The notes: generated by a model from the letters alone, not told the origin. Positions 34,001-43,025 are shown, numbered from the stretch's first letter. The stretch is DNA of 64,000 nt from an uncultured Spirochaetia bacterium (GCA_958296075.1 CATQHW010000002.1:1178001-1242000); one strand, 5' to 3'. Made by a program: numbers and translations.

Positions 34001-35629
34001 TCAATCGATCGCGTCGCGGTGCACCGGCGCCAGCGCGCCGCCGGCGACGCGCAGGTACTGCGCGCGCATCCGCGACTCGAAGCTGTCGTAGTACACGTAC
34101 AGTACCAGGTCGGGCCGCACTTCGAGCATCGATCCCATGACCCAGATCGAGCTGTCGATGATCGAGCCCTGCCAGCTCACGCCGGCGTCGAAGCTGGCGT
34201 GCACCGCCAGCATCGGCAGACGGTGGGCGACCAGCAGGACGCCGGAGCTGGTCCTCAGCATGTTGGGCGTCGCGTAGCCGGGAAAGGGGCCGCGCATGCA
34301 GGGACCCCAACTCCGGCCGCCGTCCTGCGACCACGTCTCCCACATCCACGGCGAGTAGATCGGGCGGATGAGCGCGACCATCCTCCCGTCGCAGGTCTCC
34401 GCGCCGCATACCTCCGTGAGGTCGAAGGAGCCGTCGACCGGCTGGCCCCTGCCGTCGACGGCGTGGTCGATGTTGACGAGAGGCGACCAGGTGGCGCCGT
34501 TGTCGGTCGAGCGGCAGGTGAAGGCGCGGCAGTGGACCGCGCCCCAGGTATGGATGCGTTCGTGCCCGGCGCCGGACGCGTGGCCGCCGTACAGGAACAT
34601 GACGACGGTGCCGTCGTCGAGGTTGGCGAACACCTGCGGACCCATGTGCAGGCCGTCCATGCCGGCCGGAGTCGGTCCGAGGTCGAGCGTGCGCGGCGGA
34701 CCGACGGCGCGAATGTCGTCCGACACCTCGTGCAGGGCGAACGTCCCGTCCCGGTCCCTGGAGAGCTTGCGCACCCGGCCGTCGGGGAAGCGATGCAGCG
34801 TGCCGGGCACCGCCCACGGGTCGCCTTCGACGGTACCCGTGACTTCGGGCGCGCTCCACGTTCTGCCGTCGTCGGCGGAGCGCGCCATCAGGTGGCTGGT
34901 GGTGCCGGCCGGTCCCGGTCGGCTGGCGTTGAAGGTGAGCACCAGCTCACCGCCGGCCGCGCGCAGCAGGGTCTGCGGCTTCTGCCATACGCCCCGCTCG
35001 GTATCGCCGACCGGATAGAACCAATTGGCCGGCTGCGCCGTCGCGTCGTCCCAGCCCGGTGTCGCGGCCGGCTCCCCGTCGATGCGCACGGCCCGGACGG
35101 AGGCTCGGCCGAACACGAACAGCCCCAGGCAACCGGCGCGCCCCTGCGCGCCGTGGTGCTCGAAGACGCCGCGGCCGTCGATGCGCGCGAGCAGAGCGCC
35201 GTCGCGCACCTCCACTTCGACGTCGTGCCAGATGCGGGTCCCGGATTCGACCCGGTTGATCATGGCGAGCCGATCGACGCGCAGGTGACCGGCGGCGTCC
35301 ATGCGCGACAGCGCCGTCCAGAAGTGCTGCGCCCGGTAGGCCTGGCCGCAGCACGGAAAGTGCAGCAGGGAGAAGTCGCACGTGCTGCGGGCGCCGAAGA
35401 TCAGCCCCACGTCGCTATGCGCGGTATCGTGGCGGACCTGCAAGGCGGCGCGGAAGTTCCCGTATGCGGTGTCGGTCGCGAAGGCGTACCGGCACCCCTG
35501 CATGCCGGATTCGGTATTGGCGTCGAAGGCGTCGGCTGGCGCCATCGCGCCGCCGGCGCCAGCCTGCCACGCGCCGCCCGCACAGAACCATGCGCGGGCC
35601 GCGTCCAGATGCGTGCTCATCGTCTCCAT
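34001..35629 (-). CDS. LamG-like lectin plus sialidase-like propeller fusion, paralogue
   Basis: A 542-aa protein with the same domain order as its neighbour. The N-terminal sandwich spans about 1-195 (TDTAYGNFRAALQVRHDTAH, WHDVEVEVRDGALLARIDGR, RAGCLGLFVFGRASVRAVRI). The propeller contains Asp-boxes SADDGRTWS, STDNGATWS, SQDGGRSWG and the weaker SFDAGVSWQ. Start at 35629 or at the second Met (35620). Overall the two paralogues share layout but are not close in sequence, so they may act on different linkages. It is the first gene of a minus-strand pair; a PIN toxin gene ends 17 bp upstream of it. Confidence 0.7.
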   Translation of the reverse strand: METMSTHLDAARAWFCAGGAWQAGAGGAMAPADAFDANTESGMQGCRYAFATDTAYGNFRAALQVRHDTAHSDVGLIFGARSTCDFSLLHFPCCGQAYRAQHFWTALSRMDAAGHLRVDRLAMINRVESGTRIWHDVEVEVRDGALLARIDGRGVFEHHGAQGRAGCLGLFVFGRASVRAVRIDGEPAATPGWDDATAQPANWFYPVGDTERGVWQKPQTLLRAAGGELVLTFNASRPGPAGTTSHLMARSADDGRTWSAPEVTGTVEGDPWAVPGTLHRFPDGRVRKLSRDRDGTFALHEVSDDIRAVGPPRTLDLGPTPAGMDGLHMGPQVFANLDDGTVVMFLYGGHASGAGHERIHTWGAVHCRAFTCRSTDNGATWSPLVNIDHAVDGRGQPVDGSFDLTEVCGAETCDGRMVALIRPIYSPWMWETWSQDGGRSWGPCMRGPFPGYATPNMLRTSSGVLLVAHRLPMLAVHASFDAGVSWQGSIIDSSIWVMGSMLEVRPDLVLYVYYDSFESRMRAQYLRVAGGALAPVHRDAID

Positions 35630-35645
35630 CCCGGTGTCATCCTCC

Positions 35646-36068
35646 TCACAGCACCGTCCGGTGCAGCGATTGGATGAAGTGTACCCCAGGCACGTTCGTT
35701 CGGTTCAGCCGGTCGTCGTTGGTGACGAACAGGTCGCAGCGCGCCACCGACGCGCAGGCGAGCTGGATCGCGTCGGACGCCGAGATCGGCCACTCGGCGC
35801 GGAGCTCCGCGAATTTGCGGGCGGCGCGCGCGTCGAACGGCAGCACGGTGGCGCCGGCGGGAATGGCCCGTTCGATCTCGCTCCGCACCATCCGGTTCCG
35901 GTGCTCGATCGGATGGACGAGCAGCTCGCCGAGCGTGAGCGCCGACGTGACCAGCTCGTCGCCCCGTTCGATCATGCGCCGGCGGAGCTCCGCCGCCCGC
36001 CGCGAAGGCTCGCCCATACTCTGCAGCAGGTACAGGAACAGATTGGTGTCCCAGAAGATACGGCTCAT
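35646..36068 (-). CDS. PIN-domain ribonuclease, VapC-like toxin
   Basis: A 140-aa PIN protein. The catalytic acidic residues are in place: Asp7 in IFWDTNLFLYLL, Glu in SALTLGELLVHP (about 43-54), Asp in ISASDAIQLACA (about 95-106) and the final Asp in FVTNDDRL. The start overlaps the stop of the upstream 164-aa gene (ATGA), the classic layout for a toxin-antitoxin pair. Expected activity is RNA cleavage, held in check by the partner. The gene is intact, unlike the PIN remnant near 11 kb. Confidence 0.9.
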   Translation of the reverse strand: MSRIFWDTNLFLYLLQSMGEPSRRAAELRRRMIERGDELVTSALTLGELLVHPIEHRNRMVRSEIERAIPAGATVLPFDARAARKFAELRAEWPISASDAIQLACASVARCDLFVTNDDRLNRTNVPGVHFIQSLHRTVL

Positions 36069-36559
36069 CGTCCGGCTTCCCGGAGGCGCCGGACCAGGGT
36101 GTCGGCGGCTTCGGTCGCCCGCAGCGACTTGCCGATTTCGAGCAGCGACAGGATCGGATCCGGAGGGATCGGAATGGTGGCGGCGCCCACGTACTCGGAA
36201 TGGTACCAGGCGATCAGGTCGCGGTACTCAAATGGGATCTCCTCCGTGCGCGGCATCGTCTTGCCGCCCCTGCGCTCGGGGTGGTAGGGGTCGCTGGGGC
36301 GGAACAGTCGGCGGCGTCCGCGTTCGGTCTCGATCAGCATCCGGTAGCGGCCCGGATTCGGCGCCTTGCCCGCCACGCAGTGCTGCGACACGTGCACGAC
36401 GAACCCCGGCCGCAACGGTCGCGATCCTCCGGAAGACTCCTCAGCCGCCCGCTCGGTGATTTCGGAGACCGTGAAGTCGTCGCGGTCCGGGTGCTGCTGG
36501 TGCAGGAGCGCCGTGGCGACCCACACTTCGTCGGCAACTCGTATTCGTTGTTTCGACAT
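36065..36559 (-). CDS. Putative antitoxin or partner of the PIN toxin
   Basis: A 164-aa protein with ATG at 36559 (MSKQRIRVADEVWVATALLH). The N-terminal 80 residues look like a winged-helix unit (HQQHPDRDDFTVSEITERA) followed by the strongly patterned block VVHVSQHCVAGKAPNPGRYR and RRLFRPSDPYHPERRGGKT. The C-terminal 40 residues (PIPPDPILSLLEIGKSLRAT) could be the toxin-binding tail. This kind of gene is regularly seen directly upstream of PIN toxins. I do not have a firm family name. Overlap with the toxin and gene order support the antitoxin role; DNA binding and autoregulation are inferred. Confidence 0.68.
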   Translation of the reverse strand: MSKQRIRVADEVWVATALLHQQHPDRDDFTVSEITERAAEESSGGSRPLRPGFVVHVSQHCVAGKAPNPGRYRMLIETERGRRRLFRPSDPYHPERRGGKTMPRTEEIPFEYRDLIAWYHSEYVGAATIPIPPDPILSLLEIGKSLRATEAADTLVRRLREAGR

Positions 36560-36678
36560 GAATACCAAGTATACCTGGTTCCGATGCGTGCCGGTGCGGC
36601 CAGCGACGTGTATGCGAGCGACGAGCGGAACCGTCGTCGCCGTAGCGTCGTCAACTGCCCGACGCTCCGCTGGAGGGG

Positions 36679-37653
36679 TTACTCGGCGCGATCGGCCGAT
36701 TCGCGAGGGGCGAACGGGTAGGCGTTGCCGGTGTCGTGCAGGTGCTGGATCAGGTGGTGGTACTTGAGCATCTCCGCGAGCCTGCCGCGCCACTGAGCGG
36801 CGTAGAAGGCGGTGTAGTCGGAGAAGTAGCGCCGGGTCTCCGGTGCGGTGCCGTTCAGGTAGTCGGGGGCCAGGAACCACGGCTGATCGCTGTACTGGTC
36901 CAGCCCGCGTCGCGCCAGCGTGGCCTCGGTGACGCGCCGCTTGCGGAAGCTGATCATGAAGGTCCGGCGCGGCGGTTCGCGATGGTAGCGGCCGCGATGG
37001 ATCACGATCTGGTTGAACAGCACGGCGTCCCCGGGCTCACACGCGATGCGGACCGCTCCGGGCATGTCGTTGGAGCGCCGGTTGGCGCCGTCGTCGTCGA
37101 CGCAGATGTGCCGCTCCGCGTCCGTGAGTTCGCGCAGGTGCGAGCCGGGGACGACTTGCAGATCCTCGCTCGGCACCAGCGCGACCTGCACCTGCAGGCC
37201 GCTGCCGGTGATGTAGTCGCGCTGGTCGTCGGCCTCGGGGCCGATCGCGTCCTTGTGCCAGAAGCCGTCGAGCGGCTCGCCGATAGGGTTGAAGTACAGG
37301 CTGGTGCTGGTAAACACGGAGGGCTCGCCCAGCGCCTGGTCGACGGCGTCGAGCACCTCCGGCGCCGCCGTGGCATCCAGGACGGCGGCCAGATCCTCGG
37401 GTCTGCCGCGGTGGTAGCCCGGGTTGTTGAGGTGGCGCAGGTAGTTGGCGAGCGGGCCGACCGGCGGGTTGTCGCTCAGCGGTCGCTCCCGCCACTGGGC
37501 GAGCACGCGCTCGCAGATCGGCAGCAGCCGTGCGACCCGGTCGCGGTCGAAGATGCCGCGTACGACCGAGTAGCCGTTGCGGCGGTACCCCTCGCCCGGA
37601 TCCGTGTTGATCGCGTGCGGCGTTTCGGTCCTGGGTTCAGTCATCTGAGTCAT
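36679..37653 (-). CDS. Phytanoyl-CoA dioxygenase (PhyH) family protein
   Basis: A 324-aa Fe(II)/2-oxoglutarate-dependent oxygenase. The iron ligands are visible as HKD in DGFWHKDAIGPEAD (about 129-142) and the distal His in FNQIVIHRGRYH (about 215-226); RRTFMISFRKRR after it supplies the 2-oxoglutarate-binding Arg. LQVVPGSHLRELTDAER is the typical PhyH core. Start ATG at 37653 overlaps the stop of the upstream sialidase-like gene by 17 bp (37644 is an alternative), so it is the third gene of a tight minus-strand set. Such proteins hydroxylate small molecules, including natural-product and sponge or algal metabolites; the substrate here is unknown. Confidence 0.85.
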   Translation of the reverse strand: MTQMTEPRTETPHAINTDPGEGYRRNGYSVVRGIFDRDRVARLLPICERVLAQWRERPLSDNPPVGPLANYLRHLNNPGYHRGRPEDLAAVLDATAAPEVLDAVDQALGEPSVFTSTSLYFNPIGEPLDGFWHKDAIGPEADDQRDYITGSGLQVQVALVPSEDLQVVPGSHLRELTDAERHICVDDDGANRRSNDMPGAVRIACEPGDAVLFNQIVIHRGRYHREPPRRTFMISFRKRRVTEATLARRGLDQYSDQPWFLAPDYLNGTAPETRRYFSDYTAFYAAQWRGRLAEMLKYHHLIQHLHDTGNAYPFAPRESADRAE

Positions 37654-38761
37654 ACAGCCACTCCATGTCGAAGATCGCGCCCTTGAGCGACATGGCCGCC
37701 CGTCCGAGCTTGCCGGGATGGTCGGGGTGCTCCATCTGCGAGGTCAGGTAGGTGACGATCGCCTTCCCTTCACGCGTGTAGGAGCAGGCGACGTTGGTGA
37801 ACTCGATGGAGGGGTCGTCTTCCAGGTCCTTTGGCGGTCCCCAGGTGGATCCCCCATCTCCGGACACCGCGCAGGTCAGCGGCGTGCGCTTGCCGGAATG
37901 GTCGTAGGTGGGGTCGAACTCCGAGTGGTTCCAGATCAGCAGTACGTCGCCCGTGGTGGGGATGCGGGTCAGGCTGGGCATCGACTCGCAGCAGGAGAGC
38001 CCGGAGCTCTGCGGCAGGCTCCAGGTCTCGCCGCGGTCCTGCGAGCGGCTCAGGAACACGGAGCCGAGCTGGTTGCGCATGCACATCAGCAGATGACCGT
38101 GCGCCGTCTCGGCGATGTGGTTCTCCATGGTCCCGCGCAGCGGCAGGTGAACGAGGCTCGCCGGCGGCCGCCACGTGTGGCCGTCGTCATCGCTCACGAA
38201 GCAGCCCGACCGGGAGGTCATCGCGGGGTAGGAACCCCATACCGGCAGGTACTCGATCGACTTCAGCAGCCGCCCGTCGGCCAGCCGCGTGAAGGTGTGG
38301 TTGGCGCAGCCGTAGCCCTCGTGGTCCCAGATGCGGGTCTCGTCGCTCCACGTGCGCCCGCCGTCGGCGGAGCGTCGCAGGCAGCCCGAAGCCTGCAGCG
38401 GATCGTTCCACACCAGGTGGTGGTACTGCAGATAGAAGAACAGCAGCTCGCCGTCAGGCAGGACGATCAGGCTGGGGTTGTAGACGCTGTGGGTGTCGCC
38501 GCCGGGCGTTTGCTCGATGCGGTGCTCCCTCCAGGTGAGTCCGCCGTCGGTGGAGCGCATGGAGGCGATGCTGGAGGGCGCCTCGTCATGTCCGCCGAGC
38601 TCGCTGGCGTGCATCTCGATCCAGACCATGAACAGGCTGCCGTCGTCGAGTTGCACGATCGACGCCGAATCGTTGCGCGGATGGGCGTGGGTCGCCGGCG
38701 CGATCGCCACGTAGGTGACCCTGCCTCCGGTAACAGGGTCGGCGCTGCTGTGGCCTTCCAT
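37637..38761 (-). CDS. Sialidase-like BNR-repeat propeller protein
   Basis: A 374-aa protein. The ATG at 38761 overlaps the stop of the upstream PhyH gene (ATGA) and the family similarity begins there. Propeller repeats are clear: STDGGLTWRE (about 70-79), SADGGRTWSD, SDDDGHTWRP, SQDRGETWSL and SGDGGSTWGP, with LPDGELLFFYLQYHH and MENHIAETAHGHLLMCMRNQ among the inner strands. No signal peptide. The order PhyH-sialidase-PhyH with overlaps at both joints implies coupled translation and a common pathway. Exact sugar and linkage are unknown. Confidence 0.75.
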   Translation of the reverse strand: MEGHSSADPVTGGRVTYVAIAPATHAHPRNDSASIVQLDDGSLFMVWIEMHASELGGHDEAPSSIASMRSTDGGLTWREHRIEQTPGGDTHSVYNPSLIVLPDGELLFFYLQYHHLVWNDPLQASGCLRRSADGGRTWSDETRIWDHEGYGCANHTFTRLADGRLLKSIEYLPVWGSYPAMTSRSGCFVSDDDGHTWRPPASLVHLPLRGTMENHIAETAHGHLLMCMRNQLGSVFLSRSQDRGETWSLPQSSGLSCCESMPSLTRIPTTGDVLLIWNHSEFDPTYDHSGKRTPLTCAVSGDGGSTWGPPKDLEDDPSIEFTNVACSYTREGKAIVTYLTSQMEHPDHPGKLGRAAMSLKGAIFDMEWLYDSDD

Positions 38762-39522
38762 CAGATCTTGCCCGCCTTGCGGAGGTCGCCGGCGAGCCTG
38801 CGCTGGTACGCTTCGTGCTCCTCGGTGCGCTCCCGGGCACTCACGCCGTAGTAGATCATGCCGACCGCGCGGCGTCGGCGGCCGGCGGCCCGGTTGGCGC
38901 CGGCGCGGTGGATGGTCAGCGCGTGGTGGGCGATCAGGTCGCCGGCCGCGGCGGGGCAGGCCACCTCGTCGGCCAGGTCGCTGCCGCTGCCGAAGTCGGG
39001 GACCCCCTGCGAGAAGCCCAGCGTGTGCGTGCGCCGGTGGTCGCGCACGCCGCGCAGGTGCGAGCCGCGCACGAAGCGCAGGCAGCCGTTCTCCTCGTCG
39101 ACGTCGTCGAGCGCCAGCCACAGCGTCAGCGCCGAGCAGGGCTCCAGGTGGAAGTAGAACCCGTCCTGGTGCGGGGGCGTCGCCCTGCTCAGACCGCCGG
39201 GCGGCTTGATGAAGATCTGCTGATTGATGGGTCGGACCTCCTCGCCGAGCAGCAGCGACGCCATCTGCGGCAGCGCGCCGCGGTGCAGCAGGCGGCGGAA
39301 GTACCCGTCGTGATCGGCAAGGCGGACGAGCTGCTTCAGCGTCTCCGGCCGGCTCTTGTCCTCGTAGAAAGCGTCGGTATCGGGAATGCCGGGCACCACC
39401 TCGGCAACGTAGCGGTCGAGCTCCGCCAGGACCTCGGCGACCTGATCGGGCGATTGGAACCGCTCGATGCGGACGAAGCCGTCCTCCGCGAAGCGCTCTT
39501 CGGGCGAAGCGCCGTTCCTCAT
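38761..39522 (-). CDS. Phytanoyl-CoA dioxygenase (PhyH) family protein
   Basis: A 253-aa PhyH-type Fe(II)/2-oxoglutarate oxygenase, shorter than its neighbour at 36679. The HxD pair is in TPPHQDGFYFHLEP (about 117-130), followed by LTLWLALDDVDEENGCLRFV and RGSHLRGV, the most conserved stretch of the family; the distal His is in AHHALTIHRAGANR and the Arg follows in RRRRAVGMIYYG. It is first in the three-gene overlapping set. The two PhyH proteins are clearly different, so sequential oxidations or different substrates are possible. Confidence 0.87.
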   Translation of the reverse strand: MRNGASPEERFAEDGFVRIERFQSPDQVAEVLAELDRYVAEVVPGIPDTDAFYEDKSRPETLKQLVRLADHDGYFRRLLHRGALPQMASLLLGEEVRPINQQIFIKPPGGLSRATPPHQDGFYFHLEPCSALTLWLALDDVDEENGCLRFVRGSHLRGVRDHRRTHTLGFSQGVPDFGSGSDLADEVACPAAAGDLIAHHALTIHRAGANRAAGRRRRAVGMIYYGVSARERTEEHEAYQRRLAGDLRKAGKI

Positions 39523-39591
39523 GGGAGGCGACCGTAGGAGCGTGCCGGCCGGCCGTCAACCTGCTTACGCTGTCGCCATGCTGTCCCTGAG

Positions 39592-39890
39592 CTTCAACTG
39601 GGCGACGAGCCGCTGGAAGGACCCTGGACCGGGACCGACGTAGTGCGCCTGGCGCCGGAGGAAGGGCTTCACGTCCGCATCAACTACTTCCGGTCCACCG
39701 CGTTCACGCGCGACGGCACCAGGCTGGCGTTGCGCGGCGACGATCCGGAAGGCCGCCGGCCGTCGTGCATCTGGGCCATCGGCGACGGTAGGCCCGGGCG
39801 GGCTCACCGTCACCCTGCCAGCCGTACGGCCGGCGACTGGCAGCAACTTCCTCACCGGCGGCAGAAGCGGCTCCGGTGGCCGCCAACGTG
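39592..39890 (+). pseudogene. N-terminal fragment of a propeller (oligogalacturonate-lyase-like) gene
   Basis: Without a usable start, the plus strand reads LQLGDEPLEGPWTGTDVVRL, then EEGLHVRINYFRSTAFTRDG and TRLALRGDDPEGRRPSCIWA before similarity is lost near 39785; a second frame then gives GGLTVTLPAVRPATGSNFLT. The pattern (TGxxVVxLT, then a Tyr/Phe-rich strand, then RxxxAL) parallels the opening of the 19127 protein. I read it as a decayed 5' piece of a related gene, broken by a frameshift. It occupies the gap between the PhyH operon and the ceramidase-like gene. Confidence 0.4.
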
Positions 39891-39903
39891 TTACCATGGC
39901 GCC

Positions 39904-41247
39904 ATGCTGCGGTTTGGGTGCGCAACCCGGGATATCACGCCGGATCGGCCGGTCTGGCTGGGGGGCTACGCGGGCCGCGACGGGCCGTCGACCGGGGTCA
40001 GCGAACCGATCCTGGCCGGCTGCATCGCCCTGCAGACGGGTGAGGGGCAGGCCGCCGGCGGGGAGCCGGCGCTGCTCGTCACCCTGGATCTGGTCGGCGT
40101 GCACGACGCGGGCGCGCGCATCCTCGCCGGCCGCATCGCCGAGGGGACGGGCGTGCCGGTGGAGCGCATCCTGCTGGCCTGCTCGCACACCCACTACGCG
40201 CCGGCGGTGGGACTGCAGCGCATCTATCACCCGGACGTCGGACAGAACGGTATCAACGACGCGGACCCCACCTACGTTGGCAAGATGACCGCCAAGGCGG
40301 TCGAGGCATGCGCGCAGGCGGTGCGGCGCCTGGCGCCGGGCACGGTCGAGGTGCTGCGTACGTCCGCTCCGCAGGTCCACTACAACCGCCGCATCCGTCA
40401 GCGCGACGGCTCGGTGGTGACCATTTTCCGCTACCCGACCGGCTCCGATCCGACTCCCGAGTTGTCACCCACCGACGATCGCCTGACGGCGCTGCGCTTC
40501 CGCGCCGCCGACTCCGGGGCAGTGGGCGCGGTTCTGGTCCACTTCGCCTGCCATACGGTGACCGGCGATCGGCACGGAGCCGGGCCGTCGCTACTCGTGT
40601 CGTCCGATTTCGTTCACTACCTGAGAAGTGCTCTGGCTGACGATTACGGATGTCCGGTGTTCTTCGTGCAAGCGGCGGCCGGAGACGTCGTGCCGATGCG
40701 CCGTCTGGGCGAATCGCGGCGTTGGATCGGCGAGAGCCTGGCGCACGCGGTGCTGCTCGGCGATCGGGCGTTTCGCCCGGTTGCCGCCGAGCGGGTGGCC
40801 GTGACGTGGGACGAGCTCCGGGCACGGGTGCGGCACGACCTGGGCGGCGACCCGGAGGCCCGGCTGGCGGCGGCCGCGGACCGGCTCCGGTCTGCTCCTG
40901 CGGGACAGGACGGTGCGGCGCGTGACGCCTACCTGGAAGCGCTACATCTGGCCTACGCGGCGCGCCGGTGGCCGGCGGGCTCACTCGCCGTCCGCATCCA
41001 GCAGATGCGGATCGGCGATCTGCCGCTGGTGGCCCTGCCCTTCGAGGTGCTGGCCGAGCTCGGGCTGCGCGTGAAGGAGCGCTTCCCGGACGCCATGGTG
41101 ATCTCCTGCGCCAACGGCTACGAGGGCTACCTGCCGTTCCGGCACGATCTCGACGCCGGCGGCTACGAGGCGCAGACCGGCTCGGCCCACTTCGAGCCCG
41201 GCACCGCCGAGCGGATTCTCGACGCGGTACTGCGCCTGCTCGGATAA
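39904..41247 (+). CDS. Neutral/alkaline ceramidase-like hydrolase
   Basis: A 447-aa protein similar to the N-terminal catalytic domain of neutral ceramidases, a group that also contains many uncharacterised amidohydrolase-like enzymes. The ATG at 39904 starts the conserved strand LRFGCATRDITP. Zinc-binding His candidates are in LACSHTHYAPAVG (about 93-105) and VHFACHTVTGDRHG; FVQAAAGDVVPMR and ISCANGYEGYLPFRHDLDAG are further conserved blocks, the latter with the Tyr near the active site. No signal peptide and no C-terminal Ig domain. A truncated copy of its last 58 residues sits at 43069-43245. Confidence 0.75.
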   Translation: MLRFGCATRDITPDRPVWLGGYAGRDGPSTGVSEPILAGCIALQTGEGQAAGGEPALLVTLDLVGVHDAGARILAGRIAEGTGVPVERILLACSHTHYAPAVGLQRIYHPDVGQNGINDADPTYVGKMTAKAVEACAQAVRRLAPGTVEVLRTSAPQVHYNRRIRQRDGSVVTIFRYPTGSDPTPELSPTDDRLTALRFRAADSGAVGAVLVHFACHTVTGDRHGAGPSLLVSSDFVHYLRSALADDYGCPVFFVQAAAGDVVPMRRLGESRRWIGESLAHAVLLGDRAFRPVAAERVAVTWDELRARVRHDLGGDPEARLAAAADRLRSAPAGQDGAARDAYLEALHLAYAARRWPAGSLAVRIQQMRIGDLPLVALPFEVLAELGLRVKERFPDAMVISCANGYEGYLPFRHDLDAGGYEAQTGSAHFEPGTAERILDAVLRLLG

Positions 41248-41368
41248 ATGGCCGTGGTCAAGCCGAGGCGGCTGCACCGTGGCAGCCGCCTTGCGGCGGT
41301 GTCGCTGTCTTGGGTTAGCTCGCCGCAACGTGAGGTTGCGGCAGCGGGTATCGACCGCGGAGCGATTC

Positions 41369-41572
41369 CACCGGCGCCTCCTCGCCGGCAAGCGCGCGTG
41401 CCCGCAGGAGGATAGCGGCGGAGTCTGGGGATACTCTCGGCACGCGGAGTTCGTCGCCACGGGCTCGGATCCCGGCGGACGCGATGCCGAAGATCTGGCT
41501 GAATGGATCGGCGACTGGAAACCGGACGAGTTTGATCTCGCCACCGCCAAGATCACCTTTCGACGCTTAGTT
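41369..41572 (+). pseudogene. C-terminal fragment of a pRiA4b ORF-3-like gene
   Basis: In the gap 41248-41683 the plus strand contains RRLLAGKRACPQEDSGGVWG followed by DAEDLAEWIGDWKPDEFDL. This is the characteristic C-terminal signature (CPPEDCGGxxGY ... W..... FD) of plasmid pRiA4b ORF-3-like proteins. One of the normal cysteines is Ser and the N-terminal two thirds are absent. The rest of the gap shows no gene. It is a relic of a mobile-element-associated protein. Confidence 0.6.
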
Positions 41573-41683
41573 GCTGATCACCTCCACTTCCGGGAAGTGA
41601 CGAGGCCCCTGTCGGTTCGCGCTCGGGAATCCGCCGGCCGTGTCGGTGCGCTGCTACACGCGCGCGCCGGGCGGCCGCGCGCT

Positions 41684-42619
41684 TCACTCCTGTTCCGGGT
41701 CGATGCCCGAGCGGCGCAGCAGCGCCGCCAGCCGTTCGGCACGGCGCCGCTCCTGCTCCGCACGCCCGCGCTCCTGGTCCGCGCGTTCGCGTTCCTGATC
41801 TGCGCGCCCGCGCTCCCGCTCGGCATCTTCCTTGCCGGTCGGGATCAACACGCCGTGCTCGTCCGTCCAGCGCAACCACGTGCTGCGGACGCCCTCGAAC
41901 ACGCCATCCCACAGCATCATCCCCAACCCCAACTCCGGGAACCGAGGCGGCCCCTGGCGTTCGTATCTCCCGTCGCTCAAACGGTAGATGCGCAGGTCTT
42001 CGCGCATCACCTCATGCAGCGGATCGTAGATCACGTAGTAGGCGACGCCCATCTGGGCGTATCTCTGCCGCTTCCTCCCGACCTCGCTGCCCTTCCGGTT
42101 CGACACGATCTCCACCACCAAGTCCGGCACCTTGCCGAACTCCCACACGAAGTAGGAGCGGTGCGCCTTGTCCCACCAGTTCTCGGCAACCTGTACGTCC
42201 AGGCTCAGGAACACGTCCGGCACGATCGCCGGATTGCGCGGCTCGGGGAACACGCCCACGTTCGCTGCGGCCAGAAACGAGCGCCCGGCGCCCGGACCGG
42301 CCCATGAACTGTACAACGGCTCGGTGAGCAGGCGCTGCTGCTTCTCGGAGGGCATGTTGTCCACCGGCTCATCATCCTCGGTCACCAGAGTTTCGAGGTC
42401 GACGCCGAGCGCCGGCAGCGCTGGCGCCGCGGCACCCCTCGCGGTGCGCACCGGAGCGGCATACGTCCCGCTCGCCGCCGGCCGCGCGAGCGTATGCGGC
42501 GGAGTCCGGTCGGGACCCGGGAACCCGCCCGGCACCACCTCTGGCGCCGGTCCCGCGGCCGGCTCAGCGGCGTGCGGGTCAGGCATGGAATGACCGGCCG
42601 GGAATGTTGGCGCGTCCAT
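41684..42619 (-). CDS. Uma2-family endonuclease-like protein (DUF820)
   Basis: A 311-aa protein with the Uma2/DUF820 PD-(D/E)XK-like core: NPAIVPDVFLSLD (about 130-142) with the first Asp, and PDLVVEIVSNRKGSEVGRKR (about 164-183) with Glu and a following Lys; YAQMGVAYYVIYDP is also typical. A Pro/Ala-rich N-terminal stretch precedes the core, and a charged coiled coil (repeating RADQERERADQERGRAEQE) ends the protein, an arrangement common in expanded Uma2 families. The start is at 42619 or 42586. The function of these abundant proteins is unsettled; linkage to mobile DNA is frequent, and decayed IS sequence lies immediately upstream. Confidence 0.82.
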   Translation of the reverse strand: MDAPTFPAGHSMPDPHAAEPAAGPAPEVVPGGFPGPDRTPPHTLARPAASGTYAAPVRTARGAAAPALPALGVDLETLVTEDDEPVDNMPSEKQQRLLTEPLYSSWAGPGAGRSFLAAANVGVFPEPRNPAIVPDVFLSLDVQVAENWWDKAHRSYFVWEFGKVPDLVVEIVSNRKGSEVGRKRQRYAQMGVAYYVIYDPLHEVMREDLRIYRLSDGRYERQGPPRFPELGLGMMLWDGVFEGVRSTWLRWTDEHGVLIPTGKEDAERERGRADQERERADQERGRAEQERRRAERLAALLRRSGIDPEQE

Positions 42620-42802
42620 ATGGCGTGAGCACTGCCCGCGGGAGCCGATTTCGGTCCGGAGCCATCCCAGGAGTTCGGCACCGGGCTACTGCAAAGCTCG
42701 GAGCACGTCGAATCTCGGGTTCCATGGCGGCCACGGTACCCAGTCTTGCATGCGACCGCAACCGCGGGCATGTGTGTGAGGTGGTTGACACGCGAATCGG
42801 GC

Positions 42803-43025
42803 GAAGCCGTCCTGCTGTTCGTCGAACAGCAACGCCACCGCCTCGTGCAGGGTCCCCTGATTTCCTTTCAGCCCCAACACATAATCCGCTTCCGGGGCAA
42901 CGATCTGGGCGGCGATGGCACGCTGCGTGCCCAGCGCATCGAGGGTCAGCACCGCTCCCCGGAGCTCCAGCAACTCCAGCAGCTTCGGGATCGCGGTGAT
43001 CTCGTTGGACTTCTGGTCCACCTGG
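42803..43025 (-). pseudogene. Internal fragment of an ISAs1 transposase
   Basis: The minus strand encodes KSNEITAIPKLLELLELRGA, LTLDALGTQRAIAAQIVAP and YVLGLKGNQGTLHEAVALLF, nearly identical to residues about 155-225 of the intact transposase at 12648. Both ends, the terminal repeats and two of three catalytic residues are gone. A slightly different upstream stretch suggests it came from a close relative rather than from the copy at 12.5 kb. It lies beside a copied ceramidase fragment. Confidence 0.85.

Noticed and set aside
42803..43025. Second complete insertion sequence
   Set aside because: Only the middle of the transposase is present, with no terminal repeats or target duplication.
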